A stretch of 64,000 nucleotides of DNA from Cedecea davisae DSM 4568. Lineage in GTDB: Bacteria > Pseudomonadota > Gammaproteobacteria > Enterobacterales > Enterobacteriaceae. Positions 57,635 to 64,000 of the stretch are shown here, in pieces; the first letter of the stretch is position 1; each line of letters starts with the position of its first letter. Where the stretch lies: positions 3,898,626-3,962,625 of the forward strand of contig NZ_KE161030.1 of assembly GCF_000412335.2 (NCBI RefSeq), in the 5' to 3' direction. A program made the position numbers and the translations under genes. The notes beneath the pieces are model-generated. The model did no database searches and was not told where the DNA came from. It was given only the letters and a program-made list of their open reading frames with translations.

Positions 57635-57772
57635 CCCTCACCCTAACCCTCTCCCTAAAAGGGAGAGGGGATCTTCTGGGAGCAAGTTTGCCCCCTCGCA
57701 CCACTGGAGAGAGGGATCTTCTGGAAGCTCGTTTACCCCCTCGCCCCTCTGGGGAGAGGGCCGGGGTGAGGG
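57635..57772. repeat. MITE-like inverted repeat with internal 45-bp duplication
   Basis: The ends carry CCCTCACCC and GGGTGAGGG as terminal inverted repeats, next to CCCTCTCCC and GGGGAGAGGG. Inside, GGGATCTTCTGG begins at 57668 and again at 57713, and both copies continue to a CCCCCTCGC block. It fills almost the whole mltC-speC gap. No ORF is supported inside. It may also fold as a terminator. Confidence 0.65.
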
Positions 57773-57783
57773 GCAATTTCCTC

Positions 57784-59919
57784 TTAATTCAACATGTACC
57801 CATACAGCCGCTTAATCCCATCGGCATCCGTCTCGCTATACACACCCTGTAGCTCAGGCGAGAAGCCAGGCAGCATATTCACGCCCTCTTCCAGAGCCAG
57901 GAAATAGCTCAGCGCCGCACCGCCCCACGCCTCTCCCGGCACCACGCACAGCACGCCAGGCGGGTAAGGTAGAGCGCCTTCGGCAGCAATGCGCCCTTCT
58001 GACTCACTCAGGCGCACCAGCTCGACGTTGCCGCGAATAAACTCGATATTTGCATCCTGCGGGTTCATAACCACTTTCGGCAGGCTCTGCTTGCGGAACA
58101 TAGCCTTTTGCAGCTCTTTCACCTCGAAGCTGACGTACAGGTCATGCATCTCCTGGCAGAGCTGGCGCAGCGTGTAGCCCTTGTAGCGCACCGGGTATTT
58201 CTGATAGATGGTTGGCAGCACATCCGCCAGCGGCGTGTCGTCCTCAATATGCTGCTCAAACTGGGCCAGCATTGCCACCAGTTGGGCCATTTTCTCAGCG
58301 CTTTCGGCCGGAGTAAGCAGGAACAAAATGGAATTGAGATCGGCTTTTTCCGGCACGATCCCGTTTTCACGCAGATAATTAGCTAGGATCGCCGCCGGTA
58401 CGCCAAATTCGGTGTAATCACCCGTTTGCGGATCGATCCCCGGCGTGGTCAGCAGCAGCTTGCAGGGATCGACGAAGTATTCATCCTTCGCATAGCCTTC
58501 AAAGCCGTGCCAGCGCTCGCCCGGCTCGAAGCTAAAGAAACGACGTTCCTGGGCTATCGTTTGCGTTGGATGATCCTGCCATGGGCGCCCCGCGACTTCC
58601 GGCGGAATAAACGGTTTGATCATCTTACAGTTAGCGATGATCGCCTTGCGCGCTTCAATCCCCAGAGCCACGCATTCAGCCCAAAGACGGCGCCCGCTTT
58701 CGCCCTGGTGAATTTTGGCATTCACGTCCAGCGCGGCAAACAGCGGGTAAAACGGGCTGGTTGAAGCATGCAGCATAAAGGCGTTATTCAGCCGCTTATG
58801 CGGGCAGAAACGAGCCTGGCCGCGTATATGGTTATCTTTTTTATGGATCTGCGAAGTCTGCGAGAAACCGGCCTGCTGCTTGTGAACCGACTGGGTCACA
58901 AAAATTCCCGGATCGTTCTCGTTCAGCTCAAGCAGCAGCGGCGAGCAGTCCGCCATCATCGGAATAAACTGCTCATAGCCCACCCACGCTGAATCAAACA
59001 GGATGTAGTCACACAGGTGGCCGATGTTATCCACCACCTGCCTCGCGTTGTAGATTGTACCGTCGTAGGTGCCAAGCTGGATAACCGCCAGGCGGAATGG
59101 CCGGGCCTCATTTGCACGTTCCGGTGCGACTTCTGCAATCAGCTCACGCAGATGTTTTTCTTCGAAACAGTGGGCATCAATCCCGCCGATAAAACCAAAT
59201 GGATTGCGGGAGGCTTCCAGGTAAACCGGCGTCGCTCCGGCCTGAATCAATGCGCCATGATGGTTTGATTTATGGTTGTTGCGATCAAACAGTACCAAAT
59301 CCCCGCGCGTCAACAGCGCATTGGTCACCACTTTATTCGCGCCCGATGTCCCGTTCAGAACAAAGTAGGTTTTGTCGGCATGGAATACTTTTGCGGCAAA
59401 CTTCTGCGCGTGTTTGGCAGAACCTTCATGGATCAGCAAGTCGCCCAGCTTGACGTCGGCATTACACATGTCGGCTCGAAATACGTTTTCACCGAAGAAA
59501 TCGAAGAACTGGCGGCCAGCCGGATGTTTTTTAAAGAACTCACCGTGCTGGTGGCCGGGGCACGCGAAAGTGCTGTTGTCCATCGCCACATATTTGCTCA
59601 GGGTGTTGAAGAACGGCGGCAGCAGGTCTTCTTCGTAGTCGCCGGCTGCGGTTTCCAGCTCCAGAAAATCCTGTGCTTTACCGCTAATCACGCCCGTAAC
59701 CTCGGGCAGCTCTTCCACAATGCTCTCGCTGAAGATAAATACAGGCAGATTAAAGCCGGTTCGCTTCAACAGCGCCAGAATGCCACTGCGGCTGTCCGCA
59801 ATGGAGATGACAACTGCCGCAACATCGGTAAAGTCGGTATCGGCAAGCGTGACCACTTCGCGATGAGTTGAGAGTAATGCCACCACGTCGTGGCTTGCGG
59901 CAATTTTCAATGATTTCAT
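57784..59919 (-). CDS. speC: constitutive ornithine decarboxylase
   Basis: PLP enzyme making putrescine from ornithine. The product is 711 aa as in E. coli, from MKSLKIAAS; an ATG two codons upstream is possible. An N-terminal wing domain precedes the PLP domain with ACPGHQHG, FDSAWVGYEQF and the PLP lysine in QSVHKQQAGFSQ. With SpeA and SpeB in this window it covers both putrescine routes. Confidence 0.97.
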   Translation of the reverse strand: MKSLKIAASHDVVALLSTHREVVTLADTDFTDVAAVVISIADSRSGILALLKRTGFNLPVFIFSESIVEELPEVTGVISGKAQDFLELETAAGDYEEDLLPPFFNTLSKYVAMDNSTFACPGHQHGEFFKKHPAGRQFFDFFGENVFRADMCNADVKLGDLLIHEGSAKHAQKFAAKVFHADKTYFVLNGTSGANKVVTNALLTRGDLVLFDRNNHKSNHHGALIQAGATPVYLEASRNPFGFIGGIDAHCFEEKHLRELIAEVAPERANEARPFRLAVIQLGTYDGTIYNARQVVDNIGHLCDYILFDSAWVGYEQFIPMMADCSPLLLELNENDPGIFVTQSVHKQQAGFSQTSQIHKKDNHIRGQARFCPHKRLNNAFMLHASTSPFYPLFAALDVNAKIHQGESGRRLWAECVALGIEARKAIIANCKMIKPFIPPEVAGRPWQDHPTQTIAQERRFFSFEPGERWHGFEGYAKDEYFVDPCKLLLTTPGIDPQTGDYTEFGVPAAILANYLRENGIVPEKADLNSILFLLTPAESAEKMAQLVAMLAQFEQHIEDDTPLADVLPTIYQKYPVRYKGYTLRQLCQEMHDLYVSFEVKELQKAMFRKQSLPKVVMNPQDANIEFIRGNVELVRLSESEGRIAAEGALPYPPGVLCVVPGEAWGGAALSYFLALEEGVNMLPGFSPELQGVYSETDADGIKRLYGYMLN

Positions 59920-60313
59920 AAGCACAAATCCCCGTCTTCAAGGATGAGTGAGTGCCAACCGGCACGGCAAAGGGAAAGTTCCCCGGTGAAGGCGTTCTGA
60001 AGGTCTTAGGGTGTGAGTCCACTCCGACCGCCAGACATCAGTAAAACCAGGTCAGCCCTGATTTTACTGTTGTCCTGCAGCGAGCATACGTTGCCCTCAC
60101 CGCATGGTGAGCAAGGGACTTCGGAAGGAAATAACTGCACGGACGAGCGCTATCCCGAAAGATGCGTGGGAATTGAGAGTGAACATCAAAGCGCCCCGTG
60201 GTGGATAAGAAAATTCGCGCAATCATGGCACCTTCTTTCGGCAGGTTCAACCTGAACTCTGTAACAGCCAGCACATAAATCATGCAAACGAACGGCCTTA
60301 TGCAACAAAGCGA
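59920..60313. promoter_or_regulatory. speC upstream region with hairpins
   Basis: This 394-bp gap holds no supported gene. It has GTGCC-AACC-GGCAC (59954-59967) close to speC and a 31-nt hairpin with arms CAGTAAAA and TTTTACTG (60039-60069). Both could form in the speC leader; their role is not known. Confidence 0.4.
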
Positions 60314-60349
60314 TTGACGCGGAATAGGGTTTACGGTTTAATGCGCCCC
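60314..60349 (+). promoter_or_regulatory. tRNA-Phe promoter
   Basis: TTGACG (60314-60319), a 17-bp spacer and TTTAAT (60337-60342) are followed by the GC-rich discriminator GCGCCCC. Such discriminators are typical of stringently controlled stable RNA promoters. Confidence 0.75.
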
Positions 60350-60352
60350 GTT

Positions 60353-60428
60353 GCCCGGATAGCTCAGTCGGTAGAGCAGGGGATTGAAAATCCCCGTGTC
60401 CTTGGTTCGATTCCGAGTCCGGGCACCA
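60353..60428 (+). tRNA. pheV: tRNA-Phe (anticodon GAA)
   Basis: A 76-nt cloverleaf with acceptor arms GCCCGGA/TCCGGGC, anticodon loop TTGAAAA giving GAA, T-arm GGTTCGATTCC and an encoded CCA end. It follows speC, the position of pheV in E. coli, which is a well-known island insertion site. Confidence 0.98.
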
Positions 60429-60437
60429 CTCATTTAT

Positions 60438-60464
60438 AACCCTCGCTTCGGCGGGGGTTTTTGC
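60438..60464 (+). terminator. terminator after tRNA-Phe
   Basis: CCCTCGC-TTCG-GCGGGGG with a TTTTT tail ends about 35 nt past the tRNA. It shields the downstream integrase gene from tRNA transcription. Confidence 0.85.
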
Positions 60465-60533
60465 ATTATGAGTCAACAACTTGTTGGTTTACCAGTAGTT
60501 ACCGCCCTTATCTCTCCTCCGGCCCTGCTTCCC

Positions 60534-60558
60534 GGTGGTACAAAAAGGTGGTACAAAA
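60534..60558 (+). repeat. tandem GGTGGTACAAAA repeat at the integrase start
   Basis: GGTGGTACAAAA occurs at 60534-60545 and 60547-60558, a 13-bp period. The second copy supplies the ribosome-binding site of the integrase. It could be an integrase arm-type site or an autoregulatory operator. Confidence 0.5.
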
Positions 60559-62213
60559 TGGGCATTATGATACAGCCAACCAAGAACAATTTCGGCGTTT
60601 ACCTCATCCGTAAAGTCGTCCCCAAACACCTGCAAGGCATACTCAATAAACGTGAGATCAAGTTCACCCTTGATACCAAAGACGTGAGGGAAGCCAGAGA
60701 ACGTGCACCCGCAAAAATCATTCAGATCGACATGATGCTCAGGCTGGCAGAAAAGCAGCTTAAAGCGGAAGAGTCCTTAACTGATGCTGATATCGAAATG
60801 ATCGCTGGTGTATGGGCTTCACGATCCATGCAGAATGACGAGCTAATCCGGGAGCGATATCTCGTTGAAGATGTTCTCGATGGTAAAACAGTGCTGCTCC
60901 ACTCGCCGGAAAACGACATCATTCACGACTGGCTGGAAGACCGCGAACACAAGCCCCGGTACAAGTCAGAAACATGGCAGGCAGAACGTGACGAGTCCAT
61001 CTGTAAACTGATGGCCTTAGAGCTGGATGAGGCTCTCGAATACACACCAATCGTTCTTACCTCGCTCTGGAGGAAACGTCTGGCTTGGCGGCTTGCTGAA
61101 CGCCGTAGCGATATCACGAATGCTTACCTTCTGAATCTTCGCCCGCAGATCTACGCAAAAAGCAAAGGTCTGGACGTTCTCCCTACAGAAAGACCCGAAA
61201 CTCTCACCTTCGCAGACCTGTTCGAACGCTATAAAGAACACGTTCAACGTCATGAACCACTGCGGGCAGAAAGCCGGATTATAGCCTACACAACATCGGC
61301 AAATCGCTTCATTGAGTTTATCGGGCAGAAGGCTGTAGAGGACATCACCGTTACTGACCTCGCCGACTTCCGTAACCTGCTCGAAAAGCTCCCTTCCCGT
61401 CCTTCTAAGGCGGTACGGTTACTGCCACTGCACAAGCAGGTGAACGCTGAAGGTGAAAAAATCAGCCCTGTCCGCGTTGAAAATATGCTTAAAGAGCTGT
61501 CGTCGGTCTTCCGCGTCGCGGTAGAGGACGGCAAACTAACTGAGAATCCGCTAGGTAAGCTGAAGAAACGTAAGATCGTCGCTGGCCCGACAGTCGTCAG
61601 ATCTTTTAGTCGCGATGAAATCAGCCGAATCTTCTCTCTGCCCGTATTCCACGGTGAAGAAACGCCGTATGGGGCTATGGCGTACTGGATACCATTAATT
61701 CTCTACTACTGCGGTGCCCGCGTTGAGGAAATCGCCCAGCTCCGTAAGGGTGACATCGTGGAGGTGGACGGTACCCCCTGCTTCAGGCTGACAATGGGTG
61801 AAGGACAGTCGATCAAGATGGGTAACACACGCCAGTTCCCGATACACAGTCATCTGATTGAGCTAGGCTTCCTTGGTTTCGTACAGTCCAGCACCAACCA
61901 GCTCTTTACCGAAAAGTCGGAAACAAATGGTAAGTACTCCTACAATTATGTCCGCTGGTGGGGTAACTACATTCGTGAACATGGCCTGACTCGAAAAGGC
62001 ATCAAACAAACCCACAGCTTCCGCCACTCACTCGTTACCCTGTTCCGCGATTTGGACATCCGCGAAGAAATTCAGGATAGCATTCTCGGGCATAACGAGA
62101 ACTCACCCGACAGAGCAAAGGCCAGCCACGGATACGGGGAGAAATCCGTGGAGGCTCAGCGTCGCGCTATTGAACAAATCCCCAGACTGGAGCTAAAGCG
62201 GCTAGAAAACTGA
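60558..62213 (+). CDS. tyrosine recombinase/integrase of a tRNA-Phe island
   Basis: Catalyses site-specific integration and excision. The product is 551 aa from the ATG at 60558, which has AAGGTGG 7 nt upstream; in-frame starts at 60468 and 60384 also exist, the latter inside the tRNA. The N terminus (NNFGVYLIRKVVPKHLQG) is the kind found in island integrases. The catalytic residues are in CGARVEEIAQL (Arg), HSFRHS (His, Arg), LGHNE (His) and HGYGE (Tyr). It reads away from the tRNA, so the left end of the element is the tRNA 3' end. No direct repeat of that end is seen inside the window. Confidence 0.9.
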   Translation: MGIMIQPTKNNFGVYLIRKVVPKHLQGILNKREIKFTLDTKDVREARERAPAKIIQIDMMLRLAEKQLKAEESLTDADIEMIAGVWASRSMQNDELIRERYLVEDVLDGKTVLLHSPENDIIHDWLEDREHKPRYKSETWQAERDESICKLMALELDEALEYTPIVLTSLWRKRLAWRLAERRSDITNAYLLNLRPQIYAKSKGLDVLPTERPETLTFADLFERYKEHVQRHEPLRAESRIIAYTTSANRFIEFIGQKAVEDITVTDLADFRNLLEKLPSRPSKAVRLLPLHKQVNAEGEKISPVRVENMLKELSSVFRVAVEDGKLTENPLGKLKKRKIVAGPTVVRSFSRDEISRIFSLPVFHGEETPYGAMAYWIPLILYYCGARVEEIAQLRKGDIVEVDGTPCFRLTMGEGQSIKMGNTRQFPIHSHLIELGFLGFVQSSTNQLFTEKSETNGKYSYNYVRWWGNYIREHGLTRKGIKQTHSFRHSLVTLFRDLDIREEIQDSILGHNENSPDRAKASHGYGEKSVEAQRRAIEQIPRLELKRLEN

Positions 62214-62258
62214 CTTTCAGCAGTATAAGGCACAGTAAACTCACTGGAGATTATCGAT

Positions 62259-63194
62259 ATGCTAAGAATTCCTGATACCGACTGGCGGACCGTTGACGGG
62301 GTCCCCCAAATTTCCGTTGATTTCTTGCGGAAAAGGACACCTCAGGCAGTACGATTCACGCAATGGGTGCAGCGTACACATGCAAATTTACTCAAGGCTC
62401 ACGAAAATGTCCTGTCACGCTGCACACCCGGGCTAATTAAGGGGGAAATCCCGGACAAAAACGGCTGGATCTCTGCTAGTGATGCCCTCGCCCTGCTTAC
62501 CTACAGTATCTATAGCAGCCAGAATGAACCGCTAATTGACTCGATCGGACAAAAAGCGGGTTTAGAGCTGCCAGTCAGACCCGGCGAAAGCAGGCTTGAG
62601 GGACAATTTGGCATCAGATTACGCGATCTAATAGCCGAGCTGAGGAAGCAGCCGCATTTTGTCCATTACGAACTTGAGCAACAGAAACTCATTGGCCACT
62701 ATCGGGTAGATTTCTTCCTAACCGAGCAGTGGTATACCGATATGGCAAAAGGGGAAACAGCTAAACGCCAGTTCATCATTGAATTCGATGAGGCTGCTCA
62801 CAGAACAACGCGGTATCGGCTCAATGATAAACGTCGGGACAGGTGGTTCAGGGAAAATCTGCCCGGTGTAACGCTAATCAGGGTCAGGCATGAGGAACAG
62901 GAAACATGGCTTCAGGCCGTCCGCCATCTGAAAAGATTCATTCGGCTGGAAGATTGTTATGCTCACTGCCTGCGGAAGGCATGTATTGCTCGACCGGGTC
63001 CCGAAATGCGAATAAACAACATGTCCGTTCGAAATGCTTACAATGCAGAGCAAAACATGTGTAGTTTTCTGCTTAAACGGCCTACTCAACCCCTCCGCGA
63101 AATGGAAAATCTGCTTCTACGACTTGATATTCCTTATGAGAAACCCCGTGATGTCCGCTTCCGGCGGGCGTATCTCAGAGCATACGGGATTTAA
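62259..63194 (+). CDS. Vsr/DUF559-like nuclease candidate of the island
   Basis: The product is 311 aa. The central part has the layout of the PD-(D/E)XK Vsr/DUF559 group: Glu in SRLEGQFGIRLRDL, Asp in GHYRVDFFL, then FIIEFDEAAHRT, DKRRDRWFRE and VTLIRVRHEE. The usual ExK/ExDG carboxylate-lysine step reads Glu-Phe-Asp. The N-terminal 120 residues and the C terminus (cysteine-containing, basic) are not recognised. GGAGA precedes the ATG, 45 bp after the integrase. A defence or mobilisation role is only an inference. Confidence 0.6.
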   Translation: MLRIPDTDWRTVDGVPQISVDFLRKRTPQAVRFTQWVQRTHANLLKAHENVLSRCTPGLIKGEIPDKNGWISASDALALLTYSIYSSQNEPLIDSIGQKAGLELPVRPGESRLEGQFGIRLRDLIAELRKQPHFVHYELEQQKLIGHYRVDFFLTEQWYTDMAKGETAKRQFIIEFDEAAHRTTRYRLNDKRRDRWFRENLPGVTLIRVRHEEQETWLQAVRHLKRFIRLEDCYAHCLRKACIARPGPEMRINNMSVRNAYNAEQNMCSFLLKRPTQPLREMENLLLRLDIPYEKPRDVRFRRAYLRAYGI

Positions 63195-63200
63195 ACGGGC

Positions 63201-63274
63201 AGGTTACAGGAAAAGTTACAAAGAAAGCCTCATAGGACGGGGCTTTCGGGCTGTTCAAACGTTGTAACCTTTTA
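63201..63274. other. nested inverted repeats after the nuclease candidate
   Basis: Outer arms AGGTTACA (63201-63208) and TGTAACCT (63263-63270) enclose GAAAGCC/GGCTTTC (223-229 and 241-247 of the same kilobase). A TTTT follows. It may be a structured terminator or an RNA element. The rest of 63275-63510 is AT-rich with no supported gene. Confidence 0.4.
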
Positions 63275-63522
63275 AACCTCCCCCAACACACCCTTATATA
63301 GGATTCTATAGTTTTATTATTATTTACTACTCAAATTCATCTTACTCCTCGGTAGACTAACGGTAGATATTCCTTAAGGCAATAACTTAATCAAGAACTT
63401 AAACATGCCATAAAAAACTGCAATCTTCCCCCCCATCATCAAAGCTGGTATCGCCCTTAACTCAATGAAATCTCCCTGCGTAGGTATAAGAAAGTTGTCT
63501 ATAACCACACAGGAGTTCCTTG

Positions 63523-63624
63523 ATGAAACATACCCCCGTAAAACGTCCTCAGAAGCCTCGTGAGAGACTCTGTATTTCGCCCTGTCACTCATCAGCAGAT
63601 GGGGCTTGGAGGGCCGTAGAATGA
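63523..63624 (+). CDS. possible 33-aa basic peptide
   Basis: The ORF MKHTPVKRPQKPRERLC... has AGGAG 7 nt before its ATG. Its stop overlaps the next ATG as ATGA. The peptide is basic and Pro-rich at the N terminus. I do not recognise it. The ribosome-binding site and coupling are the only support; an antisense 72-aa ORF (63374-63592) is less convincing. Confidence 0.4.
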   Translation: MKHTPVKRPQKPRERLCISPCHSSADGAWRAVE

Positions 63625-63731
63625 ATCTGAAGCGTATCCTATGGCAAGCCGCTCGGGCAGCACTAGCTGCCTTTCTGGCTGCAATCCTGAAAGCATTATC
63701 ATCGGGTTTCCCACCACCAGAAACGGCGTAA
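63621..63731 (+). CDS. possible 36-aa hydrophobic/amphipathic peptide
   Basis: The ORF MNLKRILWQAARAALAAFL... has GGAGGG 7 nt upstream and overlaps the previous ORF by 4 bp. It is a short Ala/Leu-rich helix with a basic start and a PPPE tail, as in small membrane-active peptides. I cannot name a family. Confidence 0.42.
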   Translation: MNLKRILWQAARAALAAFLAAILKALSSGFPPPETA

Positions 63732-63756
63732 CCCCTTCCCCCTTAACTTATTGTTC

Positions 63757-63873
63757 CCCTGCCAATAACCATGCTCTAAACATTGCCGCCCGTACAACGA
63801 AGGAATGCCCGCTCAGGTTATACCGCAGGGTGGTTTCTGCGTTTTGGCAGAATAGCATGTTCTATTGGCAGGG
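63757..63873. repeat. inverted repeat flanking a possible recombination site
   Basis: CCCTGCCAATAACCATGCT (63757-63775) and the complement of AGCATGTTCTATTGGCAGGG (63854-63873) match except for a one-base gap and one change. They enclose 78 bp and abut the serine recombinase gene, as expected for a res-type or inversion site or a regulatory pair. Confidence 0.5.
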
Positions 63874-63885
63874 TAAGGAGTTCAC

Positions 63886-64000
63886 ATGGCTTCTATCGGC
63901 TACGCCCGTGTATCGACATCTGGGCAGCACCTTGATTCACAACTGGCAGCGTTATCTGATTGCGAAAAAGTATTTCAGGAAAAAATCAGCGGAGCCAAGG
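63886..64000 (+). CDS. serine recombinase (resolvase/invertase), N-terminal part
   Basis: The first 38 codons read [20 protein letters not shown]..., the resolvase/invertase N terminus with nucleophile Ser10 in YARVST. TAAGGAG lies 5 nt before the ATG. The gene runs off the right edge, so I cannot tell a resolvase from a DNA invertase. It belongs to the tRNA-Phe element. Confidence 0.82.
   Translation, partial: MASIGYARVSTSGQHLDSQLAALSDCEKVFQEKISGAK

Noticed and set aside
60384..60557. Integrase start inside the tRNA gene or at 60468
   Set aside because: The first would put coding sequence inside the tRNA. The 60468 start lies right after the tRNA terminator and lacks a good ribosome-binding site compared with 60558.
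63374..63592. 72-aa minus-strand ORF in the island
   Set aside because: It has no ribosome-binding site and overlaps two plus-strand ORFs with better translation signals.

Overview
The window reads as a chromosomal segment of a gamma-proteobacterium of the order Enterobacterales. From serA to tRNA-Phe the gene order follows Escherichia coli (serA-rpiA-argP-yggE-argO-mscS ... fbaA-pgk-epd-tktA-loiP ... speB-speA-yqgB-metK-galP-sprT-endA-rsmE-gshB-yqgE-yqgF-yggR-yggS-yggT-yggU-rdgB-hemW-ansB-yggN-yggL-trmB-mutY-yggX-mltC-speC-pheV). Many deduced proteins have exactly the E. coli length. I cannot fix the genus from sequence alone.

The backbone is broken by several insertions. (1) 5056-12017: a complete tdcABCDE operon for anaerobic threonine/serine breakdown sits between mscS and fbaA, away from its E. 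coli position. (2) 19301-33624: a 14-gene minus-strand catabolic operon plus a divergent MFS transporter lies between loiP and speB. It encodes a three-component Rieske oxygenase, dehydrogenases, an extradiol (VOC) dioxygenase, an alpha/beta hydrolase, a cupin, an aspartate-dehydrogenase-like enzyme, an aldehyde dehydrogenase, a ThDP enzyme, transporters and an IclR regulator. Near-identical 16-bp palindromes (GTTTCA-N4-TGAAAC) lie just downstream of both divergent promoters. The aromatic substrate cannot be named from sequence; this is the most interesting system here. (3) 34728-36541: a hipBA-type toxin-antitoxin module, preceded by four GGTA...TACC operators, separates speA from speB. (4) 46637-47298: a hicAB module lies between yqgF and yggR. 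(5) 57635-57772: a MITE-like inverted repeat occupies the mltC-speC gap, where E. coli has nupG.

From 60353 a tRNA-Phe gene marks the edge of an integrative element running off the right end. It holds a tyrosine integrase, a Vsr/DUF559-like nuclease candidate, two tiny coupled ORFs and the start of a serine recombinase next to an inverted repeat.

Regulation visible in the sequence includes CRP-type sites (serA, tdcA, galP), a Cra site before epd-pgk-fbaA, met boxes before metK, two GalR/GalS operators before galP, and many intrinsic terminators. A strong terminator lies between the predicted speB promoter and the speB start, which suggests attenuation. Functionally the backbone covers serine and central carbon metabolism, polyamine synthesis (speA, speB, speC), methionine activation, glutathione synthesis, RNA modification and DNA repair.
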